Shown here piece by piece: positions 8,852 to 17,982 of a stretch of 64,000 bases of DNA (its first letter is position 1; every line of letters starts with the position of its first letter). Under the pieces are notes generated by a model. That model made no database searches. It was not told the origin of the DNA and saw nothing but the letters and a program-made list of their open reading frames with translations. Origin of the DNA: Knoellia locipacati (GTDB lineage Bacteria > Actinomycetota > Actinomycetes > Actinomycetales > Dermatophilaceae). Where the stretch lies: contig NZ_BKBA01000004.1 of assembly GCF_007992835.1 (NCBI RefSeq), positions 1 to 64,000 on the forward strand, given 5' to 3'. The translations under genes were made by a program, and so were the position numbers.

Positions 8852-9778
8852 ATGCGTGCGATCTGGAAGGGCGCGGTCTCCTTCGGGCTGGTCAATGTGC
8901 CCGTGCGGCTGTACTCGGCGACCGAGAACCACGACGTGCAGTTCCGTCAGGTGCACCGCGAGGACGGCGGCCGCATCAAGTACAAGCGGACCTGCAGCAT
9001 CGACGGCGAGGAGGTCGCGTACGACGACATCGCCAAGGGCTACGAGACCGAGGACGGCGACATGGTCATCCTCACCGACGAGGACTTCGGCGACCTGCCG
9101 AGCAAGTCGTCGAAGGAGATCAACGTCGAGAAGTTCGTCCCCTCGGACCAGATCGACCCGATGCTGCTCGACAAGAGCTACTACCTCGAGCCCGACAAGA
9201 GCGCGACCAAGCCCTACATCCTGCTGCGCGAGGCACTCGAGTCCGAGGGCCGGATGGCCGTCGTCACCGTCTCGATCCGCACCCGGATGACGATGGCGGT
9301 GCTCCGCGTGCGCGACGGCGTCATCGTCATGCAGACGATGCTGTGGCCCGACGAGATCCGCAAGGCCGACTTCGCCCACGTCGAGGAGGCGGGCGAGGCC
9401 ACCGACAAGGAGATGGCGATGGCCAAGCTCCTCATCGAGCAGCTCGCCGGCGACTTCGAGGCCGACGACTACGAGGACGACTACGCGATCGCGCTCCAAG
9501 CCCTCGTCAAGGCCAAGGTCGAGGGTGGCGAGGTCAAGGCCCCGGTCGTCGAGGCCGAGGAGTCCGGCGAGGTCGTCGACCTGCTCGCTGCCCTGGCCAA
9601 GTCGGTCGAGAAGGCCAAGGCCTCCCGCGGCGAGGCCCCGTCGAAGCCCGCCGCCAAGGCGTCCGACGACACACCGGCCAAGAAGACCGCCGCGAAGAAG
9701 ACGACCACGAAGAAGGCCGCGGCCAAGAAGACGACGACCAAGGCGACGGCGAAGAAGGCCACCAAGAAGGCCTCCTGA
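8852..9778 (+). CDS. ku: Ku DNA-end-binding protein of bacterial NHEJ
   Basis: The 308-residue protein starts MRAIWKGAVSFGLVNVPV, the usual bacterial Ku opening. The conserved core continues to about residue 250. Homodimeric Ku rings bind double-strand ends and recruit the LigD polymerase and ligase, encoded here at 991-2806. The C-terminal tail (about residues 265-308) is rich in KK/AA/TT repeats (for example KKTAAKKTTTKKAAAKK), as in actinobacterial Ku with DNA-binding basic tails. The stop lies 4 nt before the nei start, so the two are likely co-transcribed. Confidence 0.93.
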   Translation: MRAIWKGAVSFGLVNVPVRLYSATENHDVQFRQVHREDGGRIKYKRTCSIDGEEVAYDDIAKGYETEDGDMVILTDEDFGDLPSKSSKEINVEKFVPSDQIDPMLLDKSYYLEPDKSATKPYILLREALESEGRMAVVTVSIRTRMTMAVLRVRDGVIVMQTMLWPDEIRKADFAHVEEAGEATDKEMAMAKLLIEQLAGDFEADDYEDDYAIALQALVKAKVEGGEVKAPVVEAEESGEVVDLLAALAKSVEKAKASRGEAPSKPAAKASDDTPAKKTAAKKTTTKKAAAKKTTTKATAKKATKKAS

Positions 9779-9782
9779 CCCC

Positions 9783-10619
9783 ATGCCCGAAGGCCACACC
9801 CTCTACGCCCTTGCCCGCGACCTCGACACCGCCTTCCGCGGCACGTCCCCGGTCGTCTCGAGCCCGCAGGGCAAGTTCGCCGACGGCGCCGCGCTCGTGA
9901 GCGGCACCGAGGTCCTCGGCGCGACGTCGTGGGGCAAGCACCTCTTCGTCGAGTTCGCGGGCGACCGCATCCTCTGGGTGCACCTGGGTCTCATCGGCAC
10001 CTTCACGATCGACACGACGTCGTATGCCGGCGAGATGCCGGTCGTGGGCCAGGTCCGGTGCCGCTTCGCGACCGACGACCACGTCGCCGACCTGCGCGGG
10101 CCCATGGTGTGCGACGTCGTCACTCCCGAGAAGGTCGACGAGATCCTCGGCCGGCTCGGCCCGGACCCGTTGCGCCCCAGCGACGTTCGCTCCGACCCCG
10201 ACCTCGCGTGGAAGCGGATCCAGCGTTCGAGCAAGCCCATCGCCGAGCTGCTCATGGACCAAGCCGTCCTCGCGGGAGTGGGCAACGTCTACCGCTCCGA
10301 GGTGCTGTTCCGGTTGCGGGTCAACCCCTTCCGGCCGGGCAACAAGCTCCAGCGCAAGACGTGGCGGGCCATCTGGGAGGACCTCGTCGCCCTGCTCCCG
10401 CTCGGCGTCGCCACGAGCAAGATCGTCACCGTCCACGACCAGGTCGACGAGGTCGCGCGGCTGCTCGAGGAGGGCGAGGAGGTCCGGCTCACCGAGCGTG
10501 AGTCCTACGTCTACAAGCGACAGGGCGAGGCCTGCCACGTCTGCGGGTCGCGCATCCGGACCCAGGTCGTCGCCGGCCGCAACCTCTTCTGGTGCGGCAA
10601 CTGCCAGCGCCGCGGCTGA
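9783..10619 (+). CDS. nei: Fpg/Nei family DNA glycosylase (endonuclease VIII type)
   Basis: 278 residues beginning MPEGHT. The Pro2 amine and Glu3 are the catalytic groups of the Fpg/Nei family, which removes oxidised bases and cleaves the abasic strand. The helix-two-turn-helix shows MDQAVLAGVGNVYRSE, and a zinc finger (CHVCGSRI ... CGNC) closes the protein. The GHT after Pro-Glu is more Nei-like than Fpg-like (Fpg usually has MPELPE). It sits 4 nt behind ku, linking base-excision repair with end joining. ATG 9783 is forced by the need for Pro2. Confidence 0.9.
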   Translation: MPEGHTLYALARDLDTAFRGTSPVVSSPQGKFADGAALVSGTEVLGATSWGKHLFVEFAGDRILWVHLGLIGTFTIDTTSYAGEMPVVGQVRCRFATDDHVADLRGPMVCDVVTPEKVDEILGRLGPDPLRPSDVRSDPDLAWKRIQRSSKPIAELLMDQAVLAGVGNVYRSEVLFRLRVNPFRPGNKLQRKTWRAIWEDLVALLPLGVATSKIVTVHDQVDEVARLLEEGEEVRLTERESYVYKRQGEACHVCGSRIRTQVVAGRNLFWCGNCQRRG

Positions 10620-10997
10620 ACCGTCCGCGGAGGGCTTGCCCTGAGCGGCAGGCGACGTCACCGTAATTCGGTGGCGCACGGCATACGCCGGTCCGCACAC
10701 TGGTCCACGGACAAGCGAGAGGAAGCAGCCGGAGCGGCGTGCCGCACACCGGTCCTGCGCATCGCCTCTCGTCGATGGATCCACGGGCATGCCCTGTCAA
10801 GGCTTCGGGTTCGACTCCCGCTCTTCCAGACAGGTGGTGCCGGTCGGAGCTCCGGACGCGAGTGCCAGCGGCCCGGGTGGTCAGGGAGACGCCCGCAGCC
10901 CCGCACGACCGTCCGCCGACCGGCGCCATCGCCGCGGCTCCGTCATGTCCGACGCCACACCACCCGTCCCACCGGCGCACCCCGAAGGAGGTTGCCC
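10620..10997. other. 378-bp intergenic region with a tRNA-like 3' end
   Basis: No convincing ORF. It holds one CGGCATAC copy (10679), a perfect small hairpin GCGGC-GT-GCCGC near 10734, and at 10805-10828 a segment resembling the T-arm and acceptor 3' strand of a tRNA (CGGGTTCGACTCCCG followed by CTCTTCCA). Upstream, GGAAG at 10721 could pair with CTTCC, but the rest does not fold into a tRNA. A Shine-Dalgarno GAAGGAGG at 10984-10991 belongs to the next gene. This may be a tRNA relic or attachment-site scar, or chance. Confidence 0.35.
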
Positions 10998-11657
10998 ATG
11001 TTCCCCATCCACGTCTCCGTCCCGGCCCACTGCGCCGCGGTCGAGCTCGTCGACGGCACCCTCACCCGGGTGCTGGAGCCGGGCCGCCACCGTCGGGCGC
11101 GCCGGGCGACGTATGTCGTCGTGGACCTGCGCGAGCAGCTCCTCGCCGTGTCCCCGCAGGAGATCCTCACCGTCGACGGCGTGCAGGTGCGCGTCTCGGC
11201 GGCGGTGCGGTGGACCGTCGCGGACCCGGTCGCGTGGCTCGAGCGCGCGGCCGACCCGGTCGGGCTGGTCTACCTCGGCACCCAGGTCGCGCTGCGTGAC
11301 GCCGTCGCCGGGCTGACGCTCGACACGGTCGCGCAGCGGGGCTCCGGCCTCGACGCCGCCGCCCTCACGGCGGCGGTGGCCTCGGTGGCCCGACCGGTCG
11401 GGGTCGCGGTCACCGAGGTCGTCGTCAAGGACGTCATCGTCCCGCCCGAGGTCCGCGCCGCGACCCTCGAGCTCGCGACGGCCCGCCAGCGCGGCGCCGC
11501 CCAGCTCGAGGCGGCCCGGGCCGAGACGGCAGCGCTGCGGTCGCTCGCCAACGGCGCGAAGCTGCTCGACGAGCACCCTGCGCTCGCGCGGATGCGGCTC
11601 GTCCAGTCGGCGCCGCCGGGCACGCAGCTCGTCCTGCGGGTCGGCGACGACGAGTGA
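10998..11657 (+). CDS. SPFH/band-7 (slipin-like) protein
   Basis: 219 residues of the stomatin/prohibitin/flotillin family. Visible features are an N-terminal beta-rich part (HVSVPAHCAAVELVDG), the conserved SPFH segment VVVDLREQLLAVSPQEILTV, and the late motif VKDVIVPPEVRAA followed by an Ala/Glu/Arg-rich coiled-coil stretch (residues about 150-190). Slipins normally have an N-terminal membrane hairpin; none is obvious here, so this may be a soluble or peripheral short form. GAAGGAGG lies 7 nt before the ATG. The partner usually found with slipins (NfeD) is not next to it. Confidence 0.75.
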   Translation: MFPIHVSVPAHCAAVELVDGTLTRVLEPGRHRRARRATYVVVDLREQLLAVSPQEILTVDGVQVRVSAAVRWTVADPVAWLERAADPVGLVYLGTQVALRDAVAGLTLDTVAQRGSGLDAAALTAAVASVARPVGVAVTEVVVKDVIVPPEVRAATLELATARQRGAAQLEAARAETAALRSLANGAKLLDEHPALARMRLVQSAPPGTQLVLRVGDDE

Positions 11658-11834
11658 GGTCCGGGTCCGCGGGTGGGGTCGCCAGTGCGACCGCACCCGC
11701 GGACCTGCCGGTATGCCGGCCGCCCACCAAGGCGTGGAGTCCCCCCGGCGCCCGACGGTGGGCGGCTTCGGAGCCGACTCCCGGCGCAGTCTCAGGTTCC
11801 GGGGCCATCATGGACGGGAGTGGAAGGACCTCCC

Positions 11835-12662
11835 ATGAGCGAGACGCCTCAGCAGCCCGGCACCCCTGATCCCCACGAGATGCCCCAGAACCCCGGCGGG
11901 GCACCGCAGCCCGGCGCCCCCGAGCACCCGGCCGCGCCACAGAACCCGGCCGCGTCAGCCCCGCACGCTGCGCCGGCACCACAGGCCTGGCCACCGGCGT
12001 CGGCCGGCGCGGCTCCCCCTCAGGCCGTCCCCGGCGCACAGCCAGCCGCTGCGGGTGCGAGCCGTCGTTCCACGTGGAACGACGCCGTCTCGACTCCGGG
12101 TGGCAAGGCTGCCGTCGTCGTGGCCGCGGCCAGCCTCGCGCTGGTCGTCCTGCTCCTCACCGGACTCGCCGCGGTCGGCCTCGGCCGCCACTTCGGCGGC
12201 GACCGTGACCGGGGCGTGTGGACGTCGAGCAACGACCGGGGCATGCCCGGACCCGGCCAGATGGACCCGGGCCACGGCCAGCGCGGCCCCGGCACGCCCG
12301 AGCAGGTGCCGCCCGGACAGGACCGCCGTGGCACCGGCGACCTCCCCGGCATGGGGATGGGCTTGGGCATGGGGGCGGGTGGCGCGCTGCACGGTGAGGC
12401 CGTCATCCCCGGCGAGGGCGGCACCGCCACGCGCGCCGTCCTGTTCCAGCGCGGCCAGGTCACCGCGGTCACGACCGACAAGCTCACCGTGAGGAGCACC
12501 GACGGGTTCTCCGCGACCTACACGATCGGCGCCGACACCCGCGACCGCCTCGCGAGGAAGGTGAGCACCCTCGCCACCGGTGACGAGGTCACCGTCGTCG
12601 CCACCAAGGCCGACGCGACGACGATCCGCATCCTCAGGTCCGGACGGACCGGCGACAGCTGA
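11835..12662 (+). CDS. Pro-rich single-span membrane protein with an extracytoplasmic domain
   Basis: 275 residues. A Pro/Ala/Gln-rich N-terminal cytoplasmic part (about 1-85) is followed by one transmembrane helix (about 97-120, VVVAAASLALVVLLLTGLAA). Next is a Gly/Pro/Met-rich linker (GMPGPGQMDPGHG; GMGMGLGMGAGG), then a small beta-rich C-terminal domain (VTAVTTDKLTVRS, TGDEVTVVATK) resembling DUF5666-type OB domains. GAAGGACC precedes the ATG. The Met/His-rich linker could bind metal, but nothing here proves it. It lies upstream of clpC on the same strand, 215 bp apart. Confidence 0.6.
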   Translation: MSETPQQPGTPDPHEMPQNPGGAPQPGAPEHPAAPQNPAASAPHAAPAPQAWPPASAGAAPPQAVPGAQPAAAGASRRSTWNDAVSTPGGKAAVVVAAASLALVVLLLTGLAAVGLGRHFGGDRDRGVWTSSNDRGMPGPGQMDPGHGQRGPGTPEQVPPGQDRRGTGDLPGMGMGLGMGAGGALHGEAVIPGEGGTATRAVLFQRGQVTAVTTDKLTVRSTDGFSATYTIGADTRDRLARKVSTLATGDEVTVVATKADATTIRILRSGRTGDS

Positions 12663-12793
12663 CCTGCGACGGGCCCGGACGCGTCCGCCGACAGCGAACA
12701 TGAGCGGACCCGGCTCAGGCGTGGAACACCCGGCAGGTGCCCCGCGTTGGACGCCATGACACACCTCGCGGCACTCCCGCTGCTCCCGATTCG

Positions 12794-12819
12794 GTGACGG
12801 TCCATGAAAGGGACGTCAC
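12794..12819. promoter_or_regulatory. clpC: Imperfect palindrome upstream of clpC
   Basis: GTGACGGTCC (12794-12803) and GGACGTCAC (12811-12819) are near-inverted repeats about 60 nt before the clpC start. They could be an operator for a stress regulator of clpC or the weak terminator of the preceding gene. They do not match a ClgR or CIRCE/HAIR element that I can recognise. Confidence 0.25.
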
Positions 12820-12877
12820 GGCATACAGGCAGCGGGGATAGCATCGAGGTGACTCATATCAGTCAGGAGCCAGCACC

Positions 12878-15421
12878 ATGTTCGAACGGTTCACCGACCG
12901 GGCCCGCCGGGTGGTCGTCCTCGCCCAGGAAGAGGCGCGGCTGCTCAACCACAACTACATCGGCACCGAGCACATCCTCCTCGGTCTCATCCACGAGGGT
13001 GAGGGTGTCGCCAGCAAGGCCCTCGAGAGCCTGGGGATCTCTCTGGACGCCGTTCGCGAGCAGGTGCAGGAGATCATCGGCCAGGGCCAGCAGGCCCCGA
13101 CCGGTCACATCCCGTTCACGCCGCGCGCCAAGAAGGTCCTCGAGCTGTCGCTGCGCGAGGCACTCCAGCTCGGGCACAACTACATCGGCACCGAGCACAT
13201 CCTGCTCGGCCTGATCCGCGAGGGTGAGGGCGTCGCCGCCCAGGTCCTCGTCAAGCTCGGCGCCGACCTCGGTCGGGTCCGCCAGCAGGTCATCCAGCTC
13301 ATCTCGGGCTACCAGGGTGGCAAGGAGGGCGCTGCCGCAGGCGTCGGTCAGGGTGGCCCCGCCGAGGGCACCCCCGCCGGCTCGCTCGTGCTCGACCAGT
13401 TCGGTCGCAACCTCACCGTGGCTGCCCGCGAGGGCAAGCTCGACCCGGTCATCGGGCGTGAGAAGGAGATCGAGCGGGTCATGCAGGTGCTGTCCCGCCG
13501 CACCAAGAACAACCCGGTCCTCATCGGTGAGCCCGGCGTCGGCAAGACCGCCGTCGTCGAGGGCCTCGCCCAGGACATCGTGCGCGGAGAGGTCCCCGAG
13601 ACCCTCAAGGACAAGCAGCTCTACACCCTCGACCTCGGCGCGCTCGTCGCCGGCAGCCGCTACCGCGGTGACTTCGAGGAGCGCCTCAAGAAGGTCCTCA
13701 AGGAGATCCGCACCCGCGGCGACATCGTGCTCTTCATCGACGAGATCCACACCCTCGTCGGTGCCGGTGCGGCCGAGGGCGCCATCGACGCCGCGAGCAT
13801 CCTCAAGCCGATGCTCGCCCGCGGTGAGCTCCAGGTCATCGGTGCGACCACCCTCGACGAGTACCGCAAGCACATCGAGAAGGACGCCGCGCTCGAGCGC
13901 CGCTTCCAGCCGATCCAGGTGGCCGAGCCGACGCTGGCCCACGCCATCGAGATCCTCAAGGGCCTGCGTGACCGCTACGAGGCGCACCACCGCGTCTCGA
14001 TCACCGACGGCGCTCTCGTCGCGGCCGCCAACATGGCCGACCGCTACGTCAACGACCGCTTCCTCCCGGACAAGGCGATCGACCTCATCGACGAGGCAGG
14101 CGCCCGGTTGCGCATCCGCCGGATGACCGCACCGCCGGACCTGCGCGAGTTCGACGAGAAGATTCAGGCCGTCGTGCGCGAGAAGGAGTCGGCGATCGAC
14201 GGACAGGACTTCGAGAAGGCCGCGCGCCTGCGCGACGACGAGAAGAACCTGCGCGCCGAGAAGACCCAGCGCGAGAACGAGTGGAAGAGCGGCGACCTCG
14301 ACGTCGTCGCCGAGGTCGACGAGGAGCTCATCGCAGAGGTTCTCGCGGCGAGCACCGGCATCCCGGTCTTCAAGCTCACCGAGGAGGAGTCCTCACGGCT
14401 GCTCCACATGGAGGACGAGCTGCACAAGCGCGTCGTCGGCATGGACGACGCCATCAAGGCGCTGTCGCAGGCCATCCGTCGCACCCGCGCCGGCCTCAAG
14501 GACCCGCGTCGTCCCGGTGGCTCGTTCATCTTCGCCGGTCCGACCGGTGTCGGAAAGACCGAGCTCGCCAAGACGCTCGCCGAGTTCCTCTTCGGCGACG
14601 AGGACAGCCTCATCCAGCTCGACATGTCCGAGTACAGCGAGAAGCACACCGTCTCGCGGCTCTTCGGATCGCCTCCCGGCTACGTCGGCTACGAAGAGGG
14701 CGGCCAGCTCACCGAGAAGGTCCGGCGCAAGCCGTTCTCGGTCGTGCTGTTCGACGAGGTCGAGAAGGCCCACCCCGAGATCTTCAACAGCCTGCTGCAG
14801 GTGCTCGAGGACGGCCGCCTCACCGACTCCCAGGGTCGGATGGTCGACTTCAAGAACACCGTCATCATCATGACGACCAACCTCGGCACGCGTGACATCA
14901 CCAAGGGCGCCCTCGGCTTCACCGCGGGTCCTGACACGCGCAGCAGCTACGACCGGATGAAGAACAAGGTCACGGACGAGCTCAAGCAGCACTTCCGTCC
15001 CGAGTTCCTCAACCGCGTCGACGACACGATCGTCTTCCCGCAGCTCACGCAGGACGAGATCATCCAGATCGTCGACCTCGAGATCGCCAAGCTCGACAAG
15101 CGCCTCAAGGACAAGGACATGGGCATGGAGCTCACGCCCGCGGCCAAGATGCTGCTCGCCAAGCGTGGCTACGACCCCGTGCTCGGTGCGCGACCGCTGC
15201 GTCGCACCATCCAGCGCGAGATCGAGGACGTGCTGTCCGAGAAGATCCTCTTCGGCGAGCTCAAGGCCGGCGAGATCGTCGCGGTCGACGCGACCGGCGA
15301 GGGCAAGGACGACACCTTCACCTTCGAGGGCGCGCAGCACGCTGCCGCCATCGAGGTCCCCGTCGTCACCGCCGGAGCCTCCGCCCCGCCGAGCAGCGGG
15401 TCGGCCGCCTCGGGCGAGTGA
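12878..15421 (+). CDS. clpC: ClpC AAA+ unfoldase (ATPase subunit of Clp protease)
   Basis: 847 residues starting [21 protein letters not shown], the ClpC signature. There are two Clp-N repeats (about 1-145), AAA+ domain 1 with Walker A GEPGVGKT (217-224) and Walker B VLFIDEIH, a UVR-containing middle region ([21 protein letters not shown], about 430-450), and AAA+ domain 2 with GPTGVGKT (554-561) and [13 protein letters not shown]. It unfolds substrates for ClpP; in mycobacteria the homologue is essential. CAGGAG is the ribosome-binding site. A double hairpin follows at 15457-15573. Mycobacteria also keep clpC in the general neighbourhood of mutY/disA/radA, found here 5 kb downstream. Confidence 0.97.
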   Translation: MFERFTDRARRVVVLAQEEARLLNHNYIGTEHILLGLIHEGEGVASKALESLGISLDAVREQVQEIIGQGQQAPTGHIPFTPRAKKVLELSLREALQLGHNYIGTEHILLGLIREGEGVAAQVLVKLGADLGRVRQQVIQLISGYQGGKEGAAAGVGQGGPAEGTPAGSLVLDQFGRNLTVAAREGKLDPVIGREKEIERVMQVLSRRTKNNPVLIGEPGVGKTAVVEGLAQDIVRGEVPETLKDKQLYTLDLGALVAGSRYRGDFEERLKKVLKEIRTRGDIVLFIDEIHTLVGAGAAEGAIDAASILKPMLARGELQVIGATTLDEYRKHIEKDAALERRFQPIQVAEPTLAHAIEILKGLRDRYEAHHRVSITDGALVAAANMADRYVNDRFLPDKAIDLIDEAGARLRIRRMTAPPDLREFDEKIQAVVREKESAIDGQDFEKAARLRDDEKNLRAEKTQRENEWKSGDLDVVAEVDEELIAEVLAASTGIPVFKLTEEESSRLLHMEDELHKRVVGMDDAIKALSQAIRRTRAGLKDPRRPGGSFIFAGPTGVGKTELAKTLAEFLFGDEDSLIQLDMSEYSEKHTVSRLFGSPPGYVGYEEGGQLTEKVRRKPFSVVLFDEVEKAHPEIFNSLLQVLEDGRLTDSQGRMVDFKNTVIIMTTNLGTRDITKGALGFTAGPDTRSSYDRMKNKVTDELKQHFRPEFLNRVDDTIVFPQLTQDEIIQIVDLEIAKLDKRLKDKDMGMELTPAAKMLLAKRGYDPVLGARPLRRTIQREIEDVLSEKILFGELKAGEIVAVDATGEGKDDTFTFEGAQHAAAIEVPVVTAGASAPPSSGSAASGE

Positions 15422-15456
15422 CCCGCCGGGTGCGCTGAGCACCCGACACCACGACG

Positions 15457-15501
15457 AAGGCGGCGTATGCCGGAACGAAAGTTCCCGGCATACGCCGCCT
15501 T
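15457..15501. terminator. Long terminator hairpin with both arms carrying the GTATGCCG octamer
   Basis: A stem of about 20 bp with one bulged base and a GAAA tetraloop. The left arm is AAGGCGGCGTATGCCGG plus AAC; the right arm is GTTC plus CCGGCATACGCCGCCTT. It begins 36 nt after the clpC stop and is followed by TTCG. It is symmetric enough to stop transcription from both sides, between clpC and the convergent DUF305 gene. Confidence 0.8.
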
Positions 15502-15504
15502 TCG

Positions 15505-15573
15505 CGTGCTCAACTCACCAATTCCTCCCCTCCGTCACCGTGGCGGAGGGGAGGAATTGGTGAGTTGAGCACG
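15505..15573. repeat. 30-bp perfect inverted repeat with 9-nt loop
   Basis: The left arm 15505-15534 (starts CGTGCTCAACTCACC, ends CCTCCG) and right arm 15544-15573 (starts CGGAGG, ends GGTGAGTTGAGCACG) are exact reverse complements around TCACCGTGG. It lies 3 nt after the clpC terminator and 40 nt before the DUF305 stop on the other strand. It is much longer than needed for a terminator. It may be a second bidirectional terminator or a mobile palindromic unit. Confidence 0.85.
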
Positions 15574-15613
15574 ACTTCGGGACCGGCCCGACGGGGAGTC
15601 GACCGTGCGGAGG

Positions 15614-16294
15614 TCAGGCGAGGCGGGCGAGCATCTGCTGCATCTGGCTGATCTGCTTGGCCTGGGTGACGTTGATGTCGGCCGCCATCTCCTCGACGAC
15701 CTCCTCGCCGGCGGTCTTGCCGTGCTCGCCGACCATCGTCAGCGCGCCCTTGTGGTGGGCGATCATCAGCGTGAGGAAGAGCCGGTCGGCCTCGACCCCG
15801 CTCGCCTTGGCCAGCTGGTCCATCTGCGCCGGGGTCGCCATGCCGGGCATGCCCGCGTGGTCGTGGTCGCCGAGCCGCGGGTTGGTCGCCTGCGGCGGCA
15901 CCTCCTGCTTGCGCTCCTGGAGCCACGTCGTCATGGTGAGGATCTCGGGCTTCTGCTCGTCGCCGATGCGGGAGGCGAGCGACGTGACCTGCGTGTCCGT
16001 GAGGCGCGGCAGGGCCGTCTCGACCATGACGAGCGCCTGGGAGTGGTGCACGATCATGTCCTGGTAGAAGGTCACGTCGTCCTTGGACACCGTCCTCGGA
16101 GCCACCGTCGCCGCACCGCCGCTGAGCGTCGCGTTGGGCTCTCCGGGGCGTCCCGGCTGGATGACCGGGTCGCTCGATGTCGCGCCCGGAGTGCGCGGCA
16201 CCGGCTGCGCCTCGGGCTCCCCCGAGCAGCCCGCGAGACCGAGCGCGAGGAGGCCGACGAGGGCGACGGCTGACGTGGAGCGGCGAATCAGCAT
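15614..16294 (-). CDS. DUF305 lipoprotein
   Basis: 226 residues. An N-terminal signal (MLIRRSTSAVALVGLLALG) ends in the lipobox LAGC, so Cys becomes lipidated and the protein sits outside the membrane. The DUF305 domain shows two characteristic helices, FYQDMIVHHSQALVMVE and LTLMIAHHKGALTMV, with paired His and Met that could bind metal. DUF305 proteins are often linked to copper handling, but function is not established. The Met/His-rich middle (DHDHAGMPGMA) fits that. ATG 16294 was chosen over GTG 16303; neither has a good ribosome-binding site. It is convergent with clpC. Confidence 0.85.
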   Translation of the reverse strand: MLIRRSTSAVALVGLLALGLAGCSGEPEAQPVPRTPGATSSDPVIQPGRPGEPNATLSGGAATVAPRTVSKDDVTFYQDMIVHHSQALVMVETALPRLTDTQVTSLASRIGDEQKPEILTMTTWLQERKQEVPPQATNPRLGDHDHAGMPGMATPAQMDQLAKASGVEADRLFLTLMIAHHKGALTMVGEHGKTAGEEVVEEMAADINVTQAKQISQMQQMLARLA

Positions 16295-16469
16295 GTGCCG
16301 CACTGTAGTTGGCGATGCTGTCCACCGCGACAGGCCGATCCCGACACAACTCGCCAGTAGGGAGTTCTTACCCTCCCTTTACCCGGACCGTGGAACTTTT
16401 GGACAACGATGACCTGACCGGACACACACCTGGGCGGTCCTTCGCGGCTGGCCCGACGGAGGAGGAACC

Positions 16470-17885
16470 ATGAGACTTTCCCGCACAGTGGGGATCGCGG
16501 CGGTCGCCGCGCTCGCCGCGAGCGGCTGGGGCGTGGCTTCGGCCAGCGCCGCTGACGTCCCACCGGAAGCAGTCGGCAAGTCGGGCGTCGAGCTCGCTCC
16601 CGACCAGGTCGGTCGCAGCGCCAACGTCCAGCACCTGTTCAACACCCCGCACGTCACGCCCGTCGACGGGACCGGCAGCGACATCGCCTTCTCGGGCAAC
16701 AAGGCGTTCGTCGGCAACTACAACGGCTTCGTGATCTACGACGTCACCAACGCCGCCTCCCCCGAGGTCCTGGCGCGGGTGAACTGCCCGGGCTCGCAGA
16801 ACGACATCACCATCTCGGGTGACCTGCTCTACCTGTCGACCGACTCCTCGCGCAGCGACGACTCGTGCTCGTCGACGACGTCGCCGACCACCCTCAAGCA
16901 GTCGTGGGAGGGCATCAAGATCTTCAATGTCTCCAACCCGCGGGTGCCGAAGTACATCAAGTCCGTCGAGACGGCCTGTGGCTCGCACACCAACACGCTC
17001 GTGCCCGGCAAGAAGAGCGACTTCATCTACGTGTCGTCCTACTCGCCGCGTGCGGACTACCCGGACTGCCAGCCGCCGCACGACTCGATCAGCATCATCG
17101 AGGTCCCCAAGAAGGCCCCGACGCAGGCCAAGGTCGTCGCTGAGCCCAACCTCTTCCCCGACGGCGGCAACCCCGGTGGCGTCCAGCCCTCCGGTGACGG
17201 CTACTCGGCCACGACCGGCTGCCACGACATCACGGCGTACCCGTCCAAGAACATCGCCGCCGGTGCCTGCATGGGTGACGGCGTCATCATGGACATCTCC
17301 AACCCGGTCGCGCCGAAGGTCATCGAGAAGGTCCAGGACACGACGAACTTCGCGTTCTGGCACTCGGCCACCTTCAACAACGACGGCACCAAGGTCGTCT
17401 TCACCGACGAGCTCGGTGGCGGCGGTCGCGCGACCTGCAACACGACGGTCGGCCCGAAGCGTGGCGCCAACGCCATCTACGACCTGAGCAAGAGCAACAA
17501 GCTCACCTTCAAGTCGTACTACAAGATCTCGCGCCACCAGAACGACAGCGAGAACTGCGTGGCCCACAACGGCTCGCTCATCCCGGTCAAGGGCCGCGAC
17601 ATCATGGTCCAGTCCTGGTACATGGGTGGCACGTCGATCTGGGACTTCACCGACTCGGCGAACCCGCGTGAGATCGGCTACTTCGAGCGCGGCCCGAACG
17701 GCGGCGTCGGTGGTGGTGGCGGCGGCACCTGGTCGTCGTACTACTACAACGGTCACATCTTCTCCTCCGACCTCGGCAAGGGCTTCGACGTCCTCAAGAT
17801 CACCGAGCCCAGCCTGCAGAAGGCAGCGAAGGTCAAGATGGACGAGCTCAACCCGCAGAGCCAGCCGGTCTACAAGACCCGCTGA
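16470..17885 (+). CDS. Secreted LVIVD-repeat beta-propeller protein
   Basis: 471 residues with a Sec signal peptide (MRLSRTVGIAAVAALAASGWGVASASA, cleavage near residue 27). LVIVD-type repeats follow, such as NGFVIYDVTNAASPEVLARV, IKIFNVSNPRVPKYI, VIMDISNPVAPKVIEKV and TSIWDFTDSANPREIGYF, which fold as propeller blades. A Gly run (GGVGGGGGGTWSSYYYNG) sits near the end. It is probably an extracellular binding or adhesion protein; no enzyme site is visible. GGAGGAGG lies 6 nt before the ATG. A GC-rich terminator follows at 17917. Confidence 0.8.
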   Translation: MRLSRTVGIAAVAALAASGWGVASASAADVPPEAVGKSGVELAPDQVGRSANVQHLFNTPHVTPVDGTGSDIAFSGNKAFVGNYNGFVIYDVTNAASPEVLARVNCPGSQNDITISGDLLYLSTDSSRSDDSCSSTTSPTTLKQSWEGIKIFNVSNPRVPKYIKSVETACGSHTNTLVPGKKSDFIYVSSYSPRADYPDCQPPHDSISIIEVPKKAPTQAKVVAEPNLFPDGGNPGGVQPSGDGYSATTGCHDITAYPSKNIAAGACMGDGVIMDISNPVAPKVIEKVQDTTNFAFWHSATFNNDGTKVVFTDELGGGGRATCNTTVGPKRGANAIYDLSKSNKLTFKSYYKISRHQNDSENCVAHNGSLIPVKGRDIMVQSWYMGGTSIWDFTDSANPREIGYFERGPNGGVGGGGGGTWSSYYYNGHIFSSDLGKGFDVLKITEPSLQKAAKVKMDELNPQSQPVYKTR

Positions 17886-17916
17886 CCACCCACGGAGTCG
17901 CACCACTGCGATTCGG

Positions 17917-17956
17917 GAACCCGGCCGTCCGCGCTTCGTGCGCGGGCGGCCGGTTC
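17917..17956 (+). terminator. Terminator hairpin after the LVIVD-repeat gene
   Basis: GAACCCGGCCGTCCGCGC pairs with GCGCGGGCGGCCGGTTC around TTCGT, a stem of about 16 bp with one bulge and one wobble. It ends 27 nt before the next start codon. Confidence 0.65.
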
Positions 17957-17982
17957 GCGTGCCGGCCGCAATACTGGGTCGT

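Noticed and set aside
10721-10828. Selenocysteine tRNA
   Set aside because: The GGAAG/CTTCC ends fit, but there is no TCA anticodon in a proper loop and no D- or anticodon-arm fold.
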